Source of the DNA: Massilia agrisoli
GTDB lineage: Bacteria > Pseudomonadota > Gammaproteobacteria > Burkholderiales > Burkholderiaceae_D
NCBI RefSeq assembly: GCF_020831365.1
Contig: NZ_JAJHPV010000020.1
Span: 248,001 to 312,000, forward strand
Length of the DNA: 64,000 bases
Direction of reading: 5' to 3'
The position numbers and the translations under genes were made by a program. Under the pieces are notes generated by a model. The model was not told the origin of the DNA. It saw only the letters and a program-made list of their open reading frames with translations, and did no database searches. Positions 26,885-37,044 of this stretch are shown one piece after another (the stretch's first letter is position 1; each line of letters starts with the position of its first letter).

Positions 26885-29287
26885 ATGAGAAAGCGTGGCG
26901 TTAAAACCTGGACCTTGCGTGCGGTGCTCACCCTGTTCGTACTGCTTGTGCTCGGCATGGTGGGAATCTGGCTGTTCCTGCGCGGAAGCCTGGCCCAGCT
27001 CGACGGGCGGCGCGCCGTGCCGGGCCTGACTGCCGAGGTGAGCATCGTGCGCGACGCCCAGGGCATCCCCACCATCAGCGGAACCAGCCGCGACGACGTG
27101 GCCTACGCCACCGGCTTCGTCCACGGCCAGGAGCGCTTCTTCCAGATGGACCTGCTGCGCCGGGTCGGCGCGGGCGAACTGGCCGAGCTGTTTGGTGCGC
27201 GCGCGGTACCGGTCGACAAATCGCACCGCCTGCACCGCTTCCGCGCCCGCGCCAACGCCGCGCTGGCGGCGATGACGCCGGCCGAGCGCCGCTTCCTTGA
27301 ACGCTACGCCGCCGGCGTCAATGATGGTCTGTCCGCACTCGCGTCCAAGCCATTCGAATACGCGCTGGTCAGCGCCGCCCCGCGGCCATGGACGGCGGCC
27401 GACTCGCTGCTGGTGGTGTGGGCGATGTACTTCGACCTGCAAGGCATGCTGGAGCCGCGTGAACTGGCGCGCGGCTGGCTGCGTGACAATACCGACGCGG
27501 CGCAGCTGGCCTTCCTGCTGCCGGAAGCGACCGCGTGGGACGCGCCGATCGATGCGGACAGCGTGCCGGCGCCGCTGGCGCCATTGCCGCCGGCCGCCCC
27601 CGCCTGGTGGGGCAAGCCGCCTGCCGATAAGCCGACCCGGATCGCGGCGGCCGATTTCGTCGATTCGGTCGGCAGCAACAACTGGGCTCTGGCGGGCAGC
27701 CGCAGCAGGCACGGCGCGGCCATCGTCGCGGACGACATGCACCTCGGGATCCAGCTCCCCAACACCTGGTACCGGCTGGCGCTGCGCTTCCCGGCGGCCG
27801 ACGGCGCGATGCGGCGCGTGGTGGGCGTCAGCCTGCCGGGAGCGCCGCCCGTGGTGGTCGTCGGCAGCAATGGCAAGGTCGCGTGGGGATTCACGAACAG
27901 CTATGGCGATTATCTCGACCTCGTCGAAGTCAGCACCGACGCTTCGCGGCCAGGGCAGGTGCAAACGCCGGCCGGCTGGGAGACCCCGGCGCGGACTGAG
28001 GAAACCATCCTTGTCAAAGGCGAGCCCGCCGAGAAGATTGAAGTGCGCACCACCTCGTTCGGGCCACTGCGCGAAACGGGCGGCAAGCAGTATGCGATCC
28101 ACTGGATCGCGCATTCGGCGCAGGCCATCAACCTGAACCCGATGAAGTTTGAATCGGCCGACACGCTCGATGCGGCCTTGTCGGCCGCAGCGACAGTCGG
28201 CATCCCGGCGCAGAACTTCGTCGCAGGCGACGACCAGGGGAACATCGGCTGGACCATCGTGGGAGCCATGGCCGGTCGCGCGCAGCCGGGCATCGCGTCG
28301 ACGTTCCCGCTATCGCCTGATAACGCCGGGGCAGGATGGCAAGCACCGCTGGCGCCAGGGGCCTACCCGGTGCTGCGCAATCCGGCGGGCGGCCAGCTAT
28401 CGACGGCCAACAGCCGCCAGTTGAACGGAGCGGGCGCGCAGGTGATCGGCGATGGCGGCTTCGATATCGGCGCGCGTAACCGCCAGGTGCGCGACCAGCT
28501 GGCAGCGCTGGGAACGGGCGCGGACGTCGCCGGGGTGTATGGCATTGCGATGGATGACCGCGCCGTGTTCATTGCGCCCTGGCGCGAACGCGCGCTGCAG
28601 GTGCTCGATGCCAGCGCCGTGGAAGGCAAGCCGCAGCGCGCCGAGTTCCGTCGACTGTTAGTTGAAAGCTGGAGCGGGAGGGCCAGCATCGACTCGGTTG
28701 GCTACCGGCTGGCGCGCCACTTCATGTGGTCGCTGCACGAGGTGCTGTACGGGGGCGCGAACGCGGAAATGGCGACGCTGGATGACAAGGCCACGGCTGC
28801 CATGGCCAGTTCACGCTGGCCGGCAGTGGTGGCGCGCCTGCTCGACGAGCAGCCGGCCGGGTGGCTGCCTTCTGCCCATCGCAGCTGGCGGGACGTGCAA
28901 CTGGCGGCAGTCGATGCCGTGATCGCGGACCTGACGAAGGATGGCAGGCAGCTGTCGGCGGCCACATGGGGCGAACGCAATACCGCCACCATCGTGCATC
29001 CGATCGGGAACGCGGTGCCGTTTTTAAAGCGATGGCTGTCGGCGCCGGCAGACATGCTGCCGGGTGACGCCAACATGCCGCGCGTGGCAGGGGCGAAGTT
29101 CGGGCAGTCGCAGCGCATGACGGTGTCGCCGGGGCGCGAGGAGGAGGGGGTATTCAATATGCCGGGTGGGCAGAGCGGACATCCCCTGTCGCCGTTCTTC
29201 CTGAACGGCCATCAGGATTGGGTGGCGGGGAAGCCGACGCCGTTTTTGCCAGGAGCGGCGAAGTACACCCTGGTGCTGGCGCCGTGA
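26885..29287 (+). CDS. Penicillin acylase-family N-terminal-nucleophile hydrolase
   Basis: The 800-residue precursor has an N-terminal membrane/signal helix (residues 12-33), an alpha domain with VSIVRDAQGIPTISG and ATGFVHGQERFFQMDLLRR, then the autocleavage site G-S at Ser264 in VGSNNWALAGS, which becomes the catalytic N-terminal Ser of the beta chain. The downstream EWTIVG-like GNIGWTIVG and the beta-chain Asn region fit the family. These enzymes hydrolyse amide-linked acyl groups such as beta-lactam side chains or acyl-homoserine lactones; the substrate here is unknown. It appears monocistronic and ends at a hairpin shared with the opposing GGDEF-EAL gene. Confidence 0.92.
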   Translation: MRKRGVKTWTLRAVLTLFVLLVLGMVGIWLFLRGSLAQLDGRRAVPGLTAEVSIVRDAQGIPTISGTSRDDVAYATGFVHGQERFFQMDLLRRVGAGELAELFGARAVPVDKSHRLHRFRARANAALAAMTPAERRFLERYAAGVNDGLSALASKPFEYALVSAAPRPWTAADSLLVVWAMYFDLQGMLEPRELARGWLRDNTDAAQLAFLLPEATAWDAPIDADSVPAPLAPLPPAAPAWWGKPPADKPTRIAAADFVDSVGSNNWALAGSRSRHGAAIVADDMHLGIQLPNTWYRLALRFPAADGAMRRVVGVSLPGAPPVVVVGSNGKVAWGFTNSYGDYLDLVEVSTDASRPGQVQTPAGWETPARTEETILVKGEPAEKIEVRTTSFGPLRETGGKQYAIHWIAHSAQAINLNPMKFESADTLDAALSAAATVGIPAQNFVAGDDQGNIGWTIVGAMAGRAQPGIASTFPLSPDNAGAGWQAPLAPGAYPVLRNPAGGQLSTANSRQLNGAGAQVIGDGGFDIGARNRQVRDQLAALGTGADVAGVYGIAMDDRAVFIAPWRERALQVLDASAVEGKPQRAEFRRLLVESWSGRASIDSVGYRLARHFMWSLHEVLYGGANAEMATLDDKATAAMASSRWPAVVARLLDEQPAGWLPSAHRSWRDVQLAAVDAVIADLTKDGRQLSAATWGERNTATIVHPIGNAVPFLKRWLSAPADMLPGDANMPRVAGAKFGQSQRMTVSPGREEEGVFNMPGGQSGHPLSPFFLNGHQDWVAGKPTPFLPGAAKYTLVLAP

Positions 29288-29316
29288 AGACGGCGTGCGC
29301 GGCGGCTCAAACGTAG

Positions 29317-29345
29317 GGCGGATAAGCGCAATGCGCGCATCCGCC
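29317..29345. terminator. Hairpin of the CGGATAAGC repeat family between convergent genes
   Basis: GGCGGAT (29317-29323) pairs with ATCCGCC (29339-29345), with an inner GCGC/GCGC stem, between the ends of the acylase gene (29287) and the GGDEF-EAL gene (29348). It is a single-unit relative of the repeat at 12311-12385. Confidence 0.65.
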
Positions 29346-29347
29346 GC

Positions 29348-31456
29348 TTACTTGGCCGGCGCCGCGATCGCGCACACTTTCTGCAGCATCAGCGCAATCG
29401 ACTCATGCGGCGACGGGTGCCCAAGGTAGAAGCCCTGCACCATGTCGCAGCCCAGCTGCTCCAGAAGCACCAGCTGCTCGTCGGTCTCCACCCCTTCGGC
29501 CACCACCGCCATCTTCAGCCCATGCGCCATCGCGATGATTGCGCGCGTGATGGCGGCGTTTTCCGAATCCTGCGGCAGCCCGCAGATAAAGCTCTTGTCG
29601 ATCTTCAGCGCGCGCACATCGAAGCGCTTCAGGTAGTTCATCGACGAGTACCCGGTGCCGAAGTCGTCGATGGACAGGTAGACGCCGATCGCGCGCAGCT
29701 GCTCCAGCGTGGCCATGGTGGCGCGGGCGTCATCCATCAGCGTGCCTTCGGTCAGCTCCAGCTCCAGCAGCTTGGGATCAAGCCCGGTGTCGTGCAGGGC
29801 CGACATCACGATCTGCGTCAGGTTTTCGTCCTTGAACTGCTTGGCCGATAGATTGACCGCCATGCGCACCAGGCGCTGGGTCTGGCGCTGCCATAGCTTG
29901 GCCTGGTTGCAGGCCGTTCTCAGTACCCATTCGCCAATCGGGACGATCAGGCCTGTCTCTTCCGCAAGCGGGATAAATTCGTTGGGCGAGATGATGCCGC
30001 GCTCCGGGTGGCGCCAGCGCACCAGCGCTTCAACGCCGACGATCTCGGTGGAGCGCACGTCGATCTGTGGCTGGTACAGCAAATAGAGCTCATCGTTCTT
30101 GAGCGCCTTGCGCAGGCCCACTTCAAGCTTCACGTGGCTCATGATCTGCATCGTCAGCGACGAGCTGTAAAGCTTGGCGTTGTTCTTGCCGCAGTTTTTG
30201 GCGTGGTACATGGCGGTGTCCGCGTACTTCAGCAGCGAATCGCAGTCGTCGCCGTCCTCGGGGAACAGCGAGATGCCAATACTGGCGGTGACGAAGATCT
30301 CGTTGCCTTCGATGAGGAAGGGCCTGCGCATCGCTTCCTTGACGCGGTGGGCGACGTTGAGCGCGTTCTCGACCCGTTCAAGGTCGGGAATCAGGATCGT
30401 GAATTCGTCGCCGCCAAGGCGCGCGAGGTTGGTGGCCTGGTCCCCGCGCGACACCAGGTCGCTCGGGCGGATGGTTTCGCGCAGGCGCTCCGAGACGATC
30501 TTGAGCAGGTGGTCGCCGACGTTGTGCCCCAGTGTGTCGTTGATGCGCTTGAAGGCGTCAAGGTCCATGAACAGCACCGCGAACTTCTTGTTGCCGACCT
30601 TGGAGCGGTGCAGCTCGCGCTCCAGCGTTTCAAGGAAGGCCTGGCGGTTGGGGATGCCGGTCAGGCTGTCGCAGTAGGCGAGGCGGCGTATCTGTTCTTC
30701 GGTGCGTTTGCGTTCGCTGATGTCGCGCACGAGGCCCAGCACTTCTTCCGGGCCGGTGGCCACCAGCCGCGCTTCGAAGTGCTGCACGGCGCCGAAGCGG
30801 ATCAGCTCATAGTCAACCGAGCGGATATGCTGGGTCTCGAGCACGGCGCGCATCTGTTCGAGCAAGCGCTCGGCGATCTCGCGCGGGAACACGTCGGTAA
30901 TGTGCTTGCCGACGCAGTTCTCGGTCGGGAAGGCGGCGGAGGCGTCATGGCCCTGCTCGTAGTCGAGGTAGAAGCCGTCCTTGTTCAGCCTGAAGAAGGT
31001 GTCGGGAATCGCCGCGAGCACTGCGCGGTTGTGGGCGTCGGCGATGCGCAGGCGGACAATGGCGTCGCTGGCGCGCAGCACATACAGCACGCGGTGGCCA
31101 AGGATCGGCCAGTTGATCGGCTTGGATACAAAATCGGTGGCGCCCACTTCGTAGGCGTTGGTGACGGCCTCGATGTCGTCGCCGCCGGTGACCATGATGA
31201 TGGGGACAGCGGAGCCGGTTTCGATGCGGCGGATTTCGCGGCAAGCCGCGAAGCCGTCCATGTTGGGCATATCGACATCCATCAGGATCAGGTCGGGCGA
31301 CATGCTCTGGAACAGGTCTACTGCCTGGCGGCCGTCTTCTGCTTCGACTGCATCGAGCCCGACCTGGCCGAGCATTTCGAGCATCAGCAGCCGCATGACC
31401 GGATCGTCGTCGGCGACGAGCACCACGCCGCGCTTGGGAGGTTTGGATACGGGCAT
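29348..31456 (-). CDS. REC-PAS-GGDEF-EAL cyclic-di-GMP signalling protein
   Basis: This 702-residue protein has a receiver domain (residues about 8-125, phospho-acceptor Asp in LILMDVDMP at about 59), a PAS-like sensor (about 140-255), a GGDEF domain with intact LARLGGDEF at about 351, and an EAL domain with GVEALVRW at about 476 and DDFGTGYSS later. Both c-di-GMP synthesis and breakdown motifs look intact, so net activity is open. The start at 31456 lies one base after the hybrid kinase stop, with AAGGA upstream, so the two are almost certainly co-translated and the kinase phosphorelay probably targets this receiver. Confidence 0.93.
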   Translation of the reverse strand: MPVSKPPKRGVVLVADDDPVMRLLMLEMLGQVGLDAVEAEDGRQAVDLFQSMSPDLILMDVDMPNMDGFAACREIRRIETGSAVPIIMVTGGDDIEAVTNAYEVGATDFVSKPINWPILGHRVLYVLRASDAIVRLRIADAHNRAVLAAIPDTFFRLNKDGFYLDYEQGHDASAAFPTENCVGKHITDVFPREIAERLLEQMRAVLETQHIRSVDYELIRFGAVQHFEARLVATGPEEVLGLVRDISERKRTEEQIRRLAYCDSLTGIPNRQAFLETLERELHRSKVGNKKFAVLFMDLDAFKRINDTLGHNVGDHLLKIVSERLRETIRPSDLVSRGDQATNLARLGGDEFTILIPDLERVENALNVAHRVKEAMRRPFLIEGNEIFVTASIGISLFPEDGDDCDSLLKYADTAMYHAKNCGKNNAKLYSSSLTMQIMSHVKLEVGLRKALKNDELYLLYQPQIDVRSTEIVGVEALVRWRHPERGIISPNEFIPLAEETGLIVPIGEWVLRTACNQAKLWQRQTQRLVRMAVNLSAKQFKDENLTQIVMSALHDTGLDPKLLELELTEGTLMDDARATMATLEQLRAIGVYLSIDDFGTGYSSMNYLKRFDVRALKIDKSFICGLPQDSENAAITRAIIAMAHGLKMAVVAEGVETDEQLVLLEQLGCDMVQGFYLGHPSPHESIALMLQKVCAIAAPAK

Positions 31457-31457
31457 G

Positions 31458-34322
31458 TCAATGTTCCTTCTCAAGGATGGCACTGAGCGAATTGCGCACT
31501 GCCTGGAATTCGAGCTCCATGTCGGTGAGGATGCTCGAAGCGCCTTCGGTCGTTTCGGTGCGTCCCAGGGTTTCCATCTCTTTGCACAGGTGGGCGAGGG
31601 TCTCGGCGCCGACGTTGGCGCTGCTTGACTTCAGGCTGTGCGCGGTCTTGCGCAGGTTGCCGGCGTCGAAAGCGGCGATGGCGCGGCGCAGCGCCTGCAG
31701 CTGCTGCGGGGTGTCGTCGACAAAGGCTTCGACCACCTTCTGTACCAGCGCGCCACCGCGGTCGCTCGACAGCGCACGGATGTTCTCCAGTGCGTGGCGG
31801 TTGATGACATCGCGGTCGGCCACCGGCGCGGACGCAGCCTGCGATGGCGCAGGCGCAGTGGGTGGAACCGTCGGCGCCGGCGCCGCATACGTGGGGTCGT
31901 CGTCGTGGTGGACGGTCGCAGGCATCGGCAGCACGACCCAGCGGCCGATCACGGCGCCCAGCTGCTGCTGGGTGAATGGCTTGCTCAGGTAGTCGTCCAT
32001 GCCGGCGGCGAGGCAGGCTTCGCGGTCGCCCTGCAGCGCATTGGCGGTGATGGCGATGATCGGCAGCGAACGCGAACGGCTGTTCTGGTGCTCCTGGCGG
32101 CGGATTTCCGCGGTGGCCGCGAAGCCGTCCATCACCGGCATCTGGCAGTCCATCAGCACAATGTCGTATTCGCCGCTGCGCGCGGCCTTGACGGCTTCCT
32201 CGCCGTTCGACACGCAGTGCACATCGAGCCCGAGGCTATCGAGCATGGCGGTGGCCACTTCGACGTTGACCGGATTGTCCTCGGCCAGCAGCACCTTGCG
32301 CAGGCGCGGGCGCTGGCTTGGCTGCGGGGCCGAAGGGGGCGGCGCGATGATGCCGCCGGGTGCGGAGAGCGGCGCGCGCTGGCGCGTGGCCAGGCACTCG
32401 AACAGGTCGCCGGCGCGCACCGGGCGAATCATCTGGTAGGCCACGCCGGCCTCGCGCCGCTGGACCGGATCGGCGGCCAACCGGTCGCTGCTCAAAAGGA
32501 GTATGCGGGTGGCGCGGGTGGCCGGGTCGGCCTTGATGCCGGCGGCCAGCGCAAGGCCGCTGGTGCGCTGAAGGTGCATGTCGATGATCGCCACTTCGTA
32601 CGGCGTGCCGGCGCGGGCTGCGGCCAGCAGGCGGTCGACCGCGTCCATCGCGCTGGCGACGCTGTGGGTGCGCACCCGCCATGCGGCAAGCTGCTGTTCC
32701 ATTTCCTCGCGGCTGCTCTGTTCTTCGTCGACGATCAACACGCGCAATCCTTCGATGGTGTGCAAGGCCGCACCGGGCTCGTCGGGGTCAACCCGACGCT
32801 TGTCGAACGGTACCGTGAACCAGAAAATGGAGCCTTGTGATAAAGCATTGTCGACCCCGATTTTGCCGCCCATGAGCTCGACCAGCTGCTTCGAGATCGC
32901 CAGGCCAAGCCCGGTTCCGCCGTACTGGCGGGTGGTCGAACTGTCCGCCTGCGAGAACGCTTCAAAGATGCGGGTGCGCGCCTCGCGCGACACGCCGATG
33001 CCGGTGTCGTGCACCTCGAAACGCAAGGTCACCGACTGCGGGTCCTCTGACACGACCTGGACCTTGGCCAGGATGTTGCCGTGGTCGGTGAACTTGATCG
33101 CGTTGCCGAGCAGGTTGGCCATGACCTGGCGCAGGCGGTTGGGGTCGCCGCAAATGGCGATCGGAATGTCGTTGGCGATCGCGAAGTCGAGCGCGATGCC
33201 TTTGGCCTGGGCCTGCGGCGTGTAGACGGTGTTGATATCGTCGAGCATGTCCCACAGGTTGAAGTTGATGTACTCAACGCTCAGCTTGCCGGCTTCGATC
33301 TTGGAGAAGTCGAGGATGTCGTTAATGATCACCAGCAGATGCTCGCCGGAGCGCTTGACCAGCTTGGTGAAGTTGCGCTGGGCTTCGTTCAATGGCGTGC
33401 CGAGCAGCATCTCGGTCATGCCGAGCACACCGTTCATCGGGGTGCGGATCTCGTGGCTCATGGTGGCGAGGAATGCGCTCTTCGCGCGGCTGGCGGCCTC
33501 GGCCGCGTTCTTGGCCTTTTCCAGCTGCTCGGTCCGTACGCTGACCTGGCGTTCGAGCTCGTCGCGGTGGTTGGTCAGGGCGGTGCCGCGGCCTTCGATC
33601 TGGGCCAGCATGTCGTTGAAGCTGTCAATCAAAGTACCAAGCTCATCCGTGCGTTCATGCTGGATGCGCAGGCTGTAGTTCTGGCTGGCCGACACGCGCT
33701 GAGCGGCGTTGATCAGCTTGGTGACGGGATCGGCGATGCTGCCCTTGAAGCGGCTGGCCAGCAACAGCGCCACCGCGAGCGAACAGCACATCGCCACCGC
33801 GATGACGGACATGCTCTTGAGCACATCGAGCCACATATTGGTCAGGTTCGCCTCGATCATCACGACGCCGACCTGCTGGTTCGCCGCCGGGATCGAGCGG
33901 TACAGGCGCATGCGCGTCGACCAGAAGGTGCTGTTCTTGGCGTTGAGGGCGGACAGGGACTCTTCGTCGATATCGAGCGAGGACACCTCTTCGTCTTCCT
34001 GCTCCAGGTCGCCGGGCGGCAGGTAGCGTGCGAAGGGTCTGCCATTGCGGTCGTAGAGAATCGCGTCGGAAATTTCCTCCTTCGCTTTCAACGCCGACAG
34101 GGTGGCCTGCGCCTGCTTGCGGTTCTTGAACAACAAGGCATCGACACTGTTCGCGCCAATCACTCCGGCAAACGACGACAGCTGCATACCCTCGTCCTTG
34201 CGGTGGTTCAGCACCGACGTGACAGCGAACGCGATGAACACGAAAAGCAAAGCCGTGCCAGTCGACAACAGCGAAATGATCGTCAACTTCTTGTTCAGGC
34301 TCGAGCGCTCAAAATTCAGCAT
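31458..34322 (-). CDS. BarA-like hybrid histidine kinase with two receivers and HPt
   Basis: The 954-residue kinase has two membrane helices (about 14-36 and 170-192) around a periplasmic sensor, a HAMP domain, a coiled coil, HisKA with the phospho-His in [10 protein letters not shown] at about residue 290, an HATPase with [18 protein letters not shown], a first receiver (about 527-640), a second receiver (about 672-790, [11 protein letters not shown]-like [11 protein letters not shown] and [10 protein letters not shown]) and an HPt domain with [14 protein letters not shown] at about 894. The first receiver keeps Asp in AIIDMHL but has Arg for the conserved Lys (MIRPVR), so it is probably degenerate. 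Operon partner of the downstream GGDEF-EAL protein. Confidence 0.93.
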   Translation of the reverse strand: MLNFERSSLNKKLTIISLLSTGTALLFVFIAFAVTSVLNHRKDEGMQLSSFAGVIGANSVDALLFKNRKQAQATLSALKAKEEISDAILYDRNGRPFARYLPPGDLEQEDEEVSSLDIDEESLSALNAKNSTFWSTRMRLYRSIPAANQQVGVVMIEANLTNMWLDVLKSMSVIAVAMCCSLAVALLLASRFKGSIADPVTKLINAAQRVSASQNYSLRIQHERTDELGTLIDSFNDMLAQIEGRGTALTNHRDELERQVSVRTEQLEKAKNAAEAASRAKSAFLATMSHEIRTPMNGVLGMTEMLLGTPLNEAQRNFTKLVKRSGEHLLVIINDILDFSKIEAGKLSVEYINFNLWDMLDDINTVYTPQAQAKGIALDFAIANDIPIAICGDPNRLRQVMANLLGNAIKFTDHGNILAKVQVVSEDPQSVTLRFEVHDTGIGVSREARTRIFEAFSQADSSTTRQYGGTGLGLAISKQLVELMGGKIGVDNALSQGSIFWFTVPFDKRRVDPDEPGAALHTIEGLRVLIVDEEQSSREEMEQQLAAWRVRTHSVASAMDAVDRLLAAARAGTPYEVAIIDMHLQRTSGLALAAGIKADPATRATRILLLSSDRLAADPVQRREAGVAYQMIRPVRAGDLFECLATRQRAPLSAPGGIIAPPPSAPQPSQRPRLRKVLLAEDNPVNVEVATAMLDSLGLDVHCVSNGEEAVKAARSGEYDIVLMDCQMPVMDGFAATAEIRRQEHQNSRSRSLPIIAITANALQGDREACLAAGMDDYLSKPFTQQQLGAVIGRWVVLPMPATVHHDDDPTYAAPAPTVPPTAPAPSQAASAPVADRDVINRHALENIRALSSDRGGALVQKVVEAFVDDTPQQLQALRRAIAAFDAGNLRKTAHSLKSSSANVGAETLAHLCKEMETLGRTETTEGASSILTDMELEFQAVRNSLSAILEKEH

Positions 34323-34477
34323 GTGTTTTCCTGCGGAAGGACAACGGAGTGGGCAGGCGGATGAGCTATTTCACTGCGTAAAGTATTGCAATTCCATCAG
34401 GAAAAATATACGGGTAAAGATTCCTACAAGCCTTGAGCAGGCGCAAGAGACGCAGGCGGCTGCGTCAGGAAACAAAA

Positions 34478-34539
34478 AATCGGGGTCAGACCACCGTTGT
34501 TTTGGAATATTCCAAAATAACGGTGGTCTGACCCCGATT
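34478..34539. repeat. 62-nt near-perfect palindrome (GGGGTCAGACC type)
   Basis: Arms 34478-34498 and 34519-34539 are exact 21-bp inverted repeats carrying CGGGGTCAGACC. The centre, 34500-34517, is itself a perfect 18-bp palindrome, TTTTGGAATATTCCAAAA, separated from the arms by one mismatched pair. It lies between the ybdD 3' end (34577) and the hybrid kinase start (34322), both minus strand, where it could terminate the cstA-ybdD transcript. The interval 34323-34576 contains no gene. Confidence 0.85.
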
Positions 34540-34576
34540 CGGGAAACACGGCAGTTTCATCACCGAGTTTTATTGG

Positions 34577-34774
34577 CTAACAGCAGCCCCCACTTCTGGC
34601 ACTGCCGTAGCGCGCTTCCTGCCGTTCGCGGAAGAATTCCTCGTACGTCATCATGGGCTGGCCCGGATGGGTCGTTTCCATGTGAGACACGTAGGTGTCG
34701 TATTCGGGCAGGCCCACCATCAGGCGCATGCTCTGCCCCAGATAGCGACCCGCCTGTGCCAGCTTGTCGAACAT
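34577..34774 (-). CDS. ybdD: YbdD/YjiX-family small protein (DUF466)
   Basis: This 65-residue protein begins [19 protein letters not shown] and has the family segments [12 protein letters not shown] and [15 protein letters not shown], ending in a Cys pair (GGCC). YbdD-like proteins are encoded directly after cstA or btsT-type transporters and are needed for full transporter function in some bacteria. Here it follows cstA by 7 bp on the same strand. The start at 34774 was chosen from family similarity; a longer overlapping reading is a shadow of cstA. Confidence 0.92.
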   Translation of the reverse strand: MFDKLAQAGRYLGQSMRLMVGLPEYDTYVSHMETTHPGQPMMTYEEFFRERQEARYGSARSGGCC

Positions 34775-34781
34775 GGCTGCC

Positions 34782-36836
34782 TTAAACAGCCGAGGCCGCG
34801 AACGGTGTTTCTTTGGTGCTTGGCAGCGCATTGGCGCGCGCCGCCAGCGCGGACCGGATACCGAAGAAGAGTATCGACACCACCACGACCATGAAGAACA
34901 TCGACAGCCCCGCGTCCAGGTAATCGTTGAACACGATGCGTTCCATCTGCGCCATCGACTTCGCTGGCGCGAGCACGATGCCCTGGTCGATCGCGGTCTG
35001 GAACTTCTCGGCATGCGCCAGGAAACCAACCTTGACGTTCTCGCTGAATACCTTCTGCCAGCCCGCGGTCAACGTGCACAGCAGCAGGAACACGGTCGGC
35101 GCCATTGTGACCCATGCGTACTTCGCGCGCTTCATCTTGAAGAGAACCACGGTCGCCAGGATCAGCGCGATACCAGCCAGCATCTGGTTGGCGATGCCGA
35201 ACAGCGGCCACAGCGTATTGATGCCGCCCAGCGGATCGACCACGCCCTGGTACAGGAAGTAACCCCAGGCTGCAACGCACAGGCCGGTTGCGGTCAGGTT
35301 GGCCACCAGCGAATCGGTGCGCTTGAACGAAGGAGCGAACGCGCCCATCAGGTCTTGCAGCATGAAGCGGCCCGCGCGGGTGCCCGCGTCGACAGCGGTC
35401 AGGATGAACAGCGCCTCGAACAGGATGGCGAAGTGGTACCAGAAGGCCATCATTGCCTTGCCGCCGATAACTTCCGACAGGATGTTCGCCATGCCGACCG
35501 CGAGGGTAGGGGCGCCGCCTGCACGCGAGATGATGCTGGTTTCGCCCACGTCTTTCGCGGTCTGGGTCAGCATTTCAGGGGTGACGTAGAAACCCCACTG
35601 CGAGATTGCCGCCGCCGCCGATTCCGCCGTCGTGCCGAGCACCGCAGCCGGGCTGTTCATCGCGAAGTAGATGCCTGGCTCGATGGTCGATGCCGCCACC
35701 AGGGCCATGATTGCAACAAACGATTCCGTCAGCATCGCGCCGTAGCCGATGAAGCGGGCGTGCTGCTCGTTTTCAATCATCTTTGGCGTGGTGCCGGAAG
35801 CGATCAGCGCGTGGAAGCCGGAAACGGCACCGCAAGCAATGGTGATGAACAGGAAGGGGAACATATTGCCCGACCAGACAGGGCCGGAGCCATCAATGAA
35901 CTGTGTCACCGAAGGCATCTTCATGTGCGGCGCGACAATGACAATACCGATTGCCAGGCCAACGATGGTGCCGATTTTTAGAAAGGTCGACAGGTAATCG
36001 CGTGGCGCCAGCAGCAGCCAGACCGGGATCACGGAAGCAACGAAGCCGTAACCGATCAGCATCCAGGTCAGCTGGGTGCCGGTGTAGTCGAACATCGGGC
36101 CCAGCACTGGCGATTCCTGCACGTACTGGCCGCCGATGATTGCGAGCATCAGCAGCACAAAGCCGATCGCCGATACTTCGCCCACGCGGCCGACGCGCCA
36201 GTAGCGCGAATACAAGCCCATGAACAGCGCGATAGGAATGGTCGCCATCACGGTAAAGCTGCCCCACGGCGAGTGGGTCAGCGCCTTCACGACGATCAGC
36301 GCGAGCACGGCCAAGATAATGACCATGATCATGAATGTGCCGGTAAGGGCGATCAGGCCCGGAATTTCGCCGAGTTCCGATTTGATCAGGTCGCCCAGCG
36401 AGCGGCCGTCGCGACGCATCGACAGGAACAGGACGATGAAGTCCTGCACCGCGCCAGCGAACACAACGCCGGAGAGAATCCAGAGCATGCCCGGCAGGTA
36501 GCCCATCTGGGCGGCGAGTACAGGACCAACCAGCGGACCGGCGCCGGCAATTGCCGCGAAGTGGTGGCCGAACAGGACGTTTTTATTGGTAGGTACGAAG
36601 TCGAGGCCGTCGTTGTTGCGGTAGGCCGGGGTCTGGCGTTTCTCGTCGAGCGACAAGACTTTGGTAGCGATAAACAGGCTGTAGAAGCGGTATGCGATCA
36701 GGTAGACGCAGACCGCCGCAGCGACAATCCACACTGCATTAATCGACTCGCCGCGCTTTAGCGCAATGAAAGCAAGCGAGCAAGCGCCCGCAACGGACAG
36801 CGCAGCCCAACCGAGCTGGCTTGTAAAACGTTTCAT
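34782..36836 (-). CDS. cstA: CstA carbon-starvation/pyruvate transporter
   Basis: The 684-residue polytopic membrane protein fits CstA throughout: [20 protein letters not shown] near residue 70, [41 protein letters not shown] and the C-terminal [14 protein letters not shown]. CstA proteins import pyruvate or peptides under carbon limitation. A strong GGAGGATCC site precedes the ATG at 36836. It is transcribed away from the Cache kinase/NarL-type regulator pair, which is a likely controller. Confidence 0.95.
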   Translation of the reverse strand: MKRFTSQLGWAALSVAGACSLAFIALKRGESINAVWIVAAAVCVYLIAYRFYSLFIATKVLSLDEKRQTPAYRNNDGLDFVPTNKNVLFGHHFAAIAGAGPLVGPVLAAQMGYLPGMLWILSGVVFAGAVQDFIVLFLSMRRDGRSLGDLIKSELGEIPGLIALTGTFMIMVIILAVLALIVVKALTHSPWGSFTVMATIPIALFMGLYSRYWRVGRVGEVSAIGFVLLMLAIIGGQYVQESPVLGPMFDYTGTQLTWMLIGYGFVASVIPVWLLLAPRDYLSTFLKIGTIVGLAIGIVIVAPHMKMPSVTQFIDGSGPVWSGNMFPFLFITIACGAVSGFHALIASGTTPKMIENEQHARFIGYGAMLTESFVAIMALVAASTIEPGIYFAMNSPAAVLGTTAESAAAAISQWGFYVTPEMLTQTAKDVGETSIISRAGGAPTLAVGMANILSEVIGGKAMMAFWYHFAILFEALFILTAVDAGTRAGRFMLQDLMGAFAPSFKRTDSLVANLTATGLCVAAWGYFLYQGVVDPLGGINTLWPLFGIANQMLAGIALILATVVLFKMKRAKYAWVTMAPTVFLLLCTLTAGWQKVFSENVKVGFLAHAEKFQTAIDQGIVLAPAKSMAQMERIVFNDYLDAGLSMFFMVVVVSILFFGIRSALAARANALPSTKETPFAASAV

Positions 36837-36928
36837 GTAGGATCCTCCAAGGATGTGCGGGCGCTGCAGGGATGAGACCGGTCCGGTGCCGGTTCTTGGT
36901 GCGCAGCATGCACTGAAGTATTGAAGAA

Positions 36929-36955
36929 CGCACCACTTCGGACAAGCGCACCACT
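36929..36955. promoter_or_regulatory. Direct repeats CGCACCACT in the cstA/kinase intergenic region
   Basis: CGCACCACT occurs exactly at 36929-36937 and 36947-36955, an 18-bp period, in the 208-bp divergent promoter region. Two same-face half sites suit binding of a NarL/LuxR-type regulator such as the product of 38409-39044. No promoter hexamers were firmly assigned. Confidence 0.5.
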
Positions 36956-37044
36956 ACCTAGATGCCGTACGTAGTAACACGTACACGCGAATGACGGAAG
37001 GCACGTAAAATCTTGTGGATCGGTTACACAGAAAGACGGGCGGC

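Noticed and set aside
30008-31486. 492-aa plus-strand frame opposite the GGDEF-EAL gene
   Set aside because: Antisense of a gene with intact GGDEF and EAL motifs.
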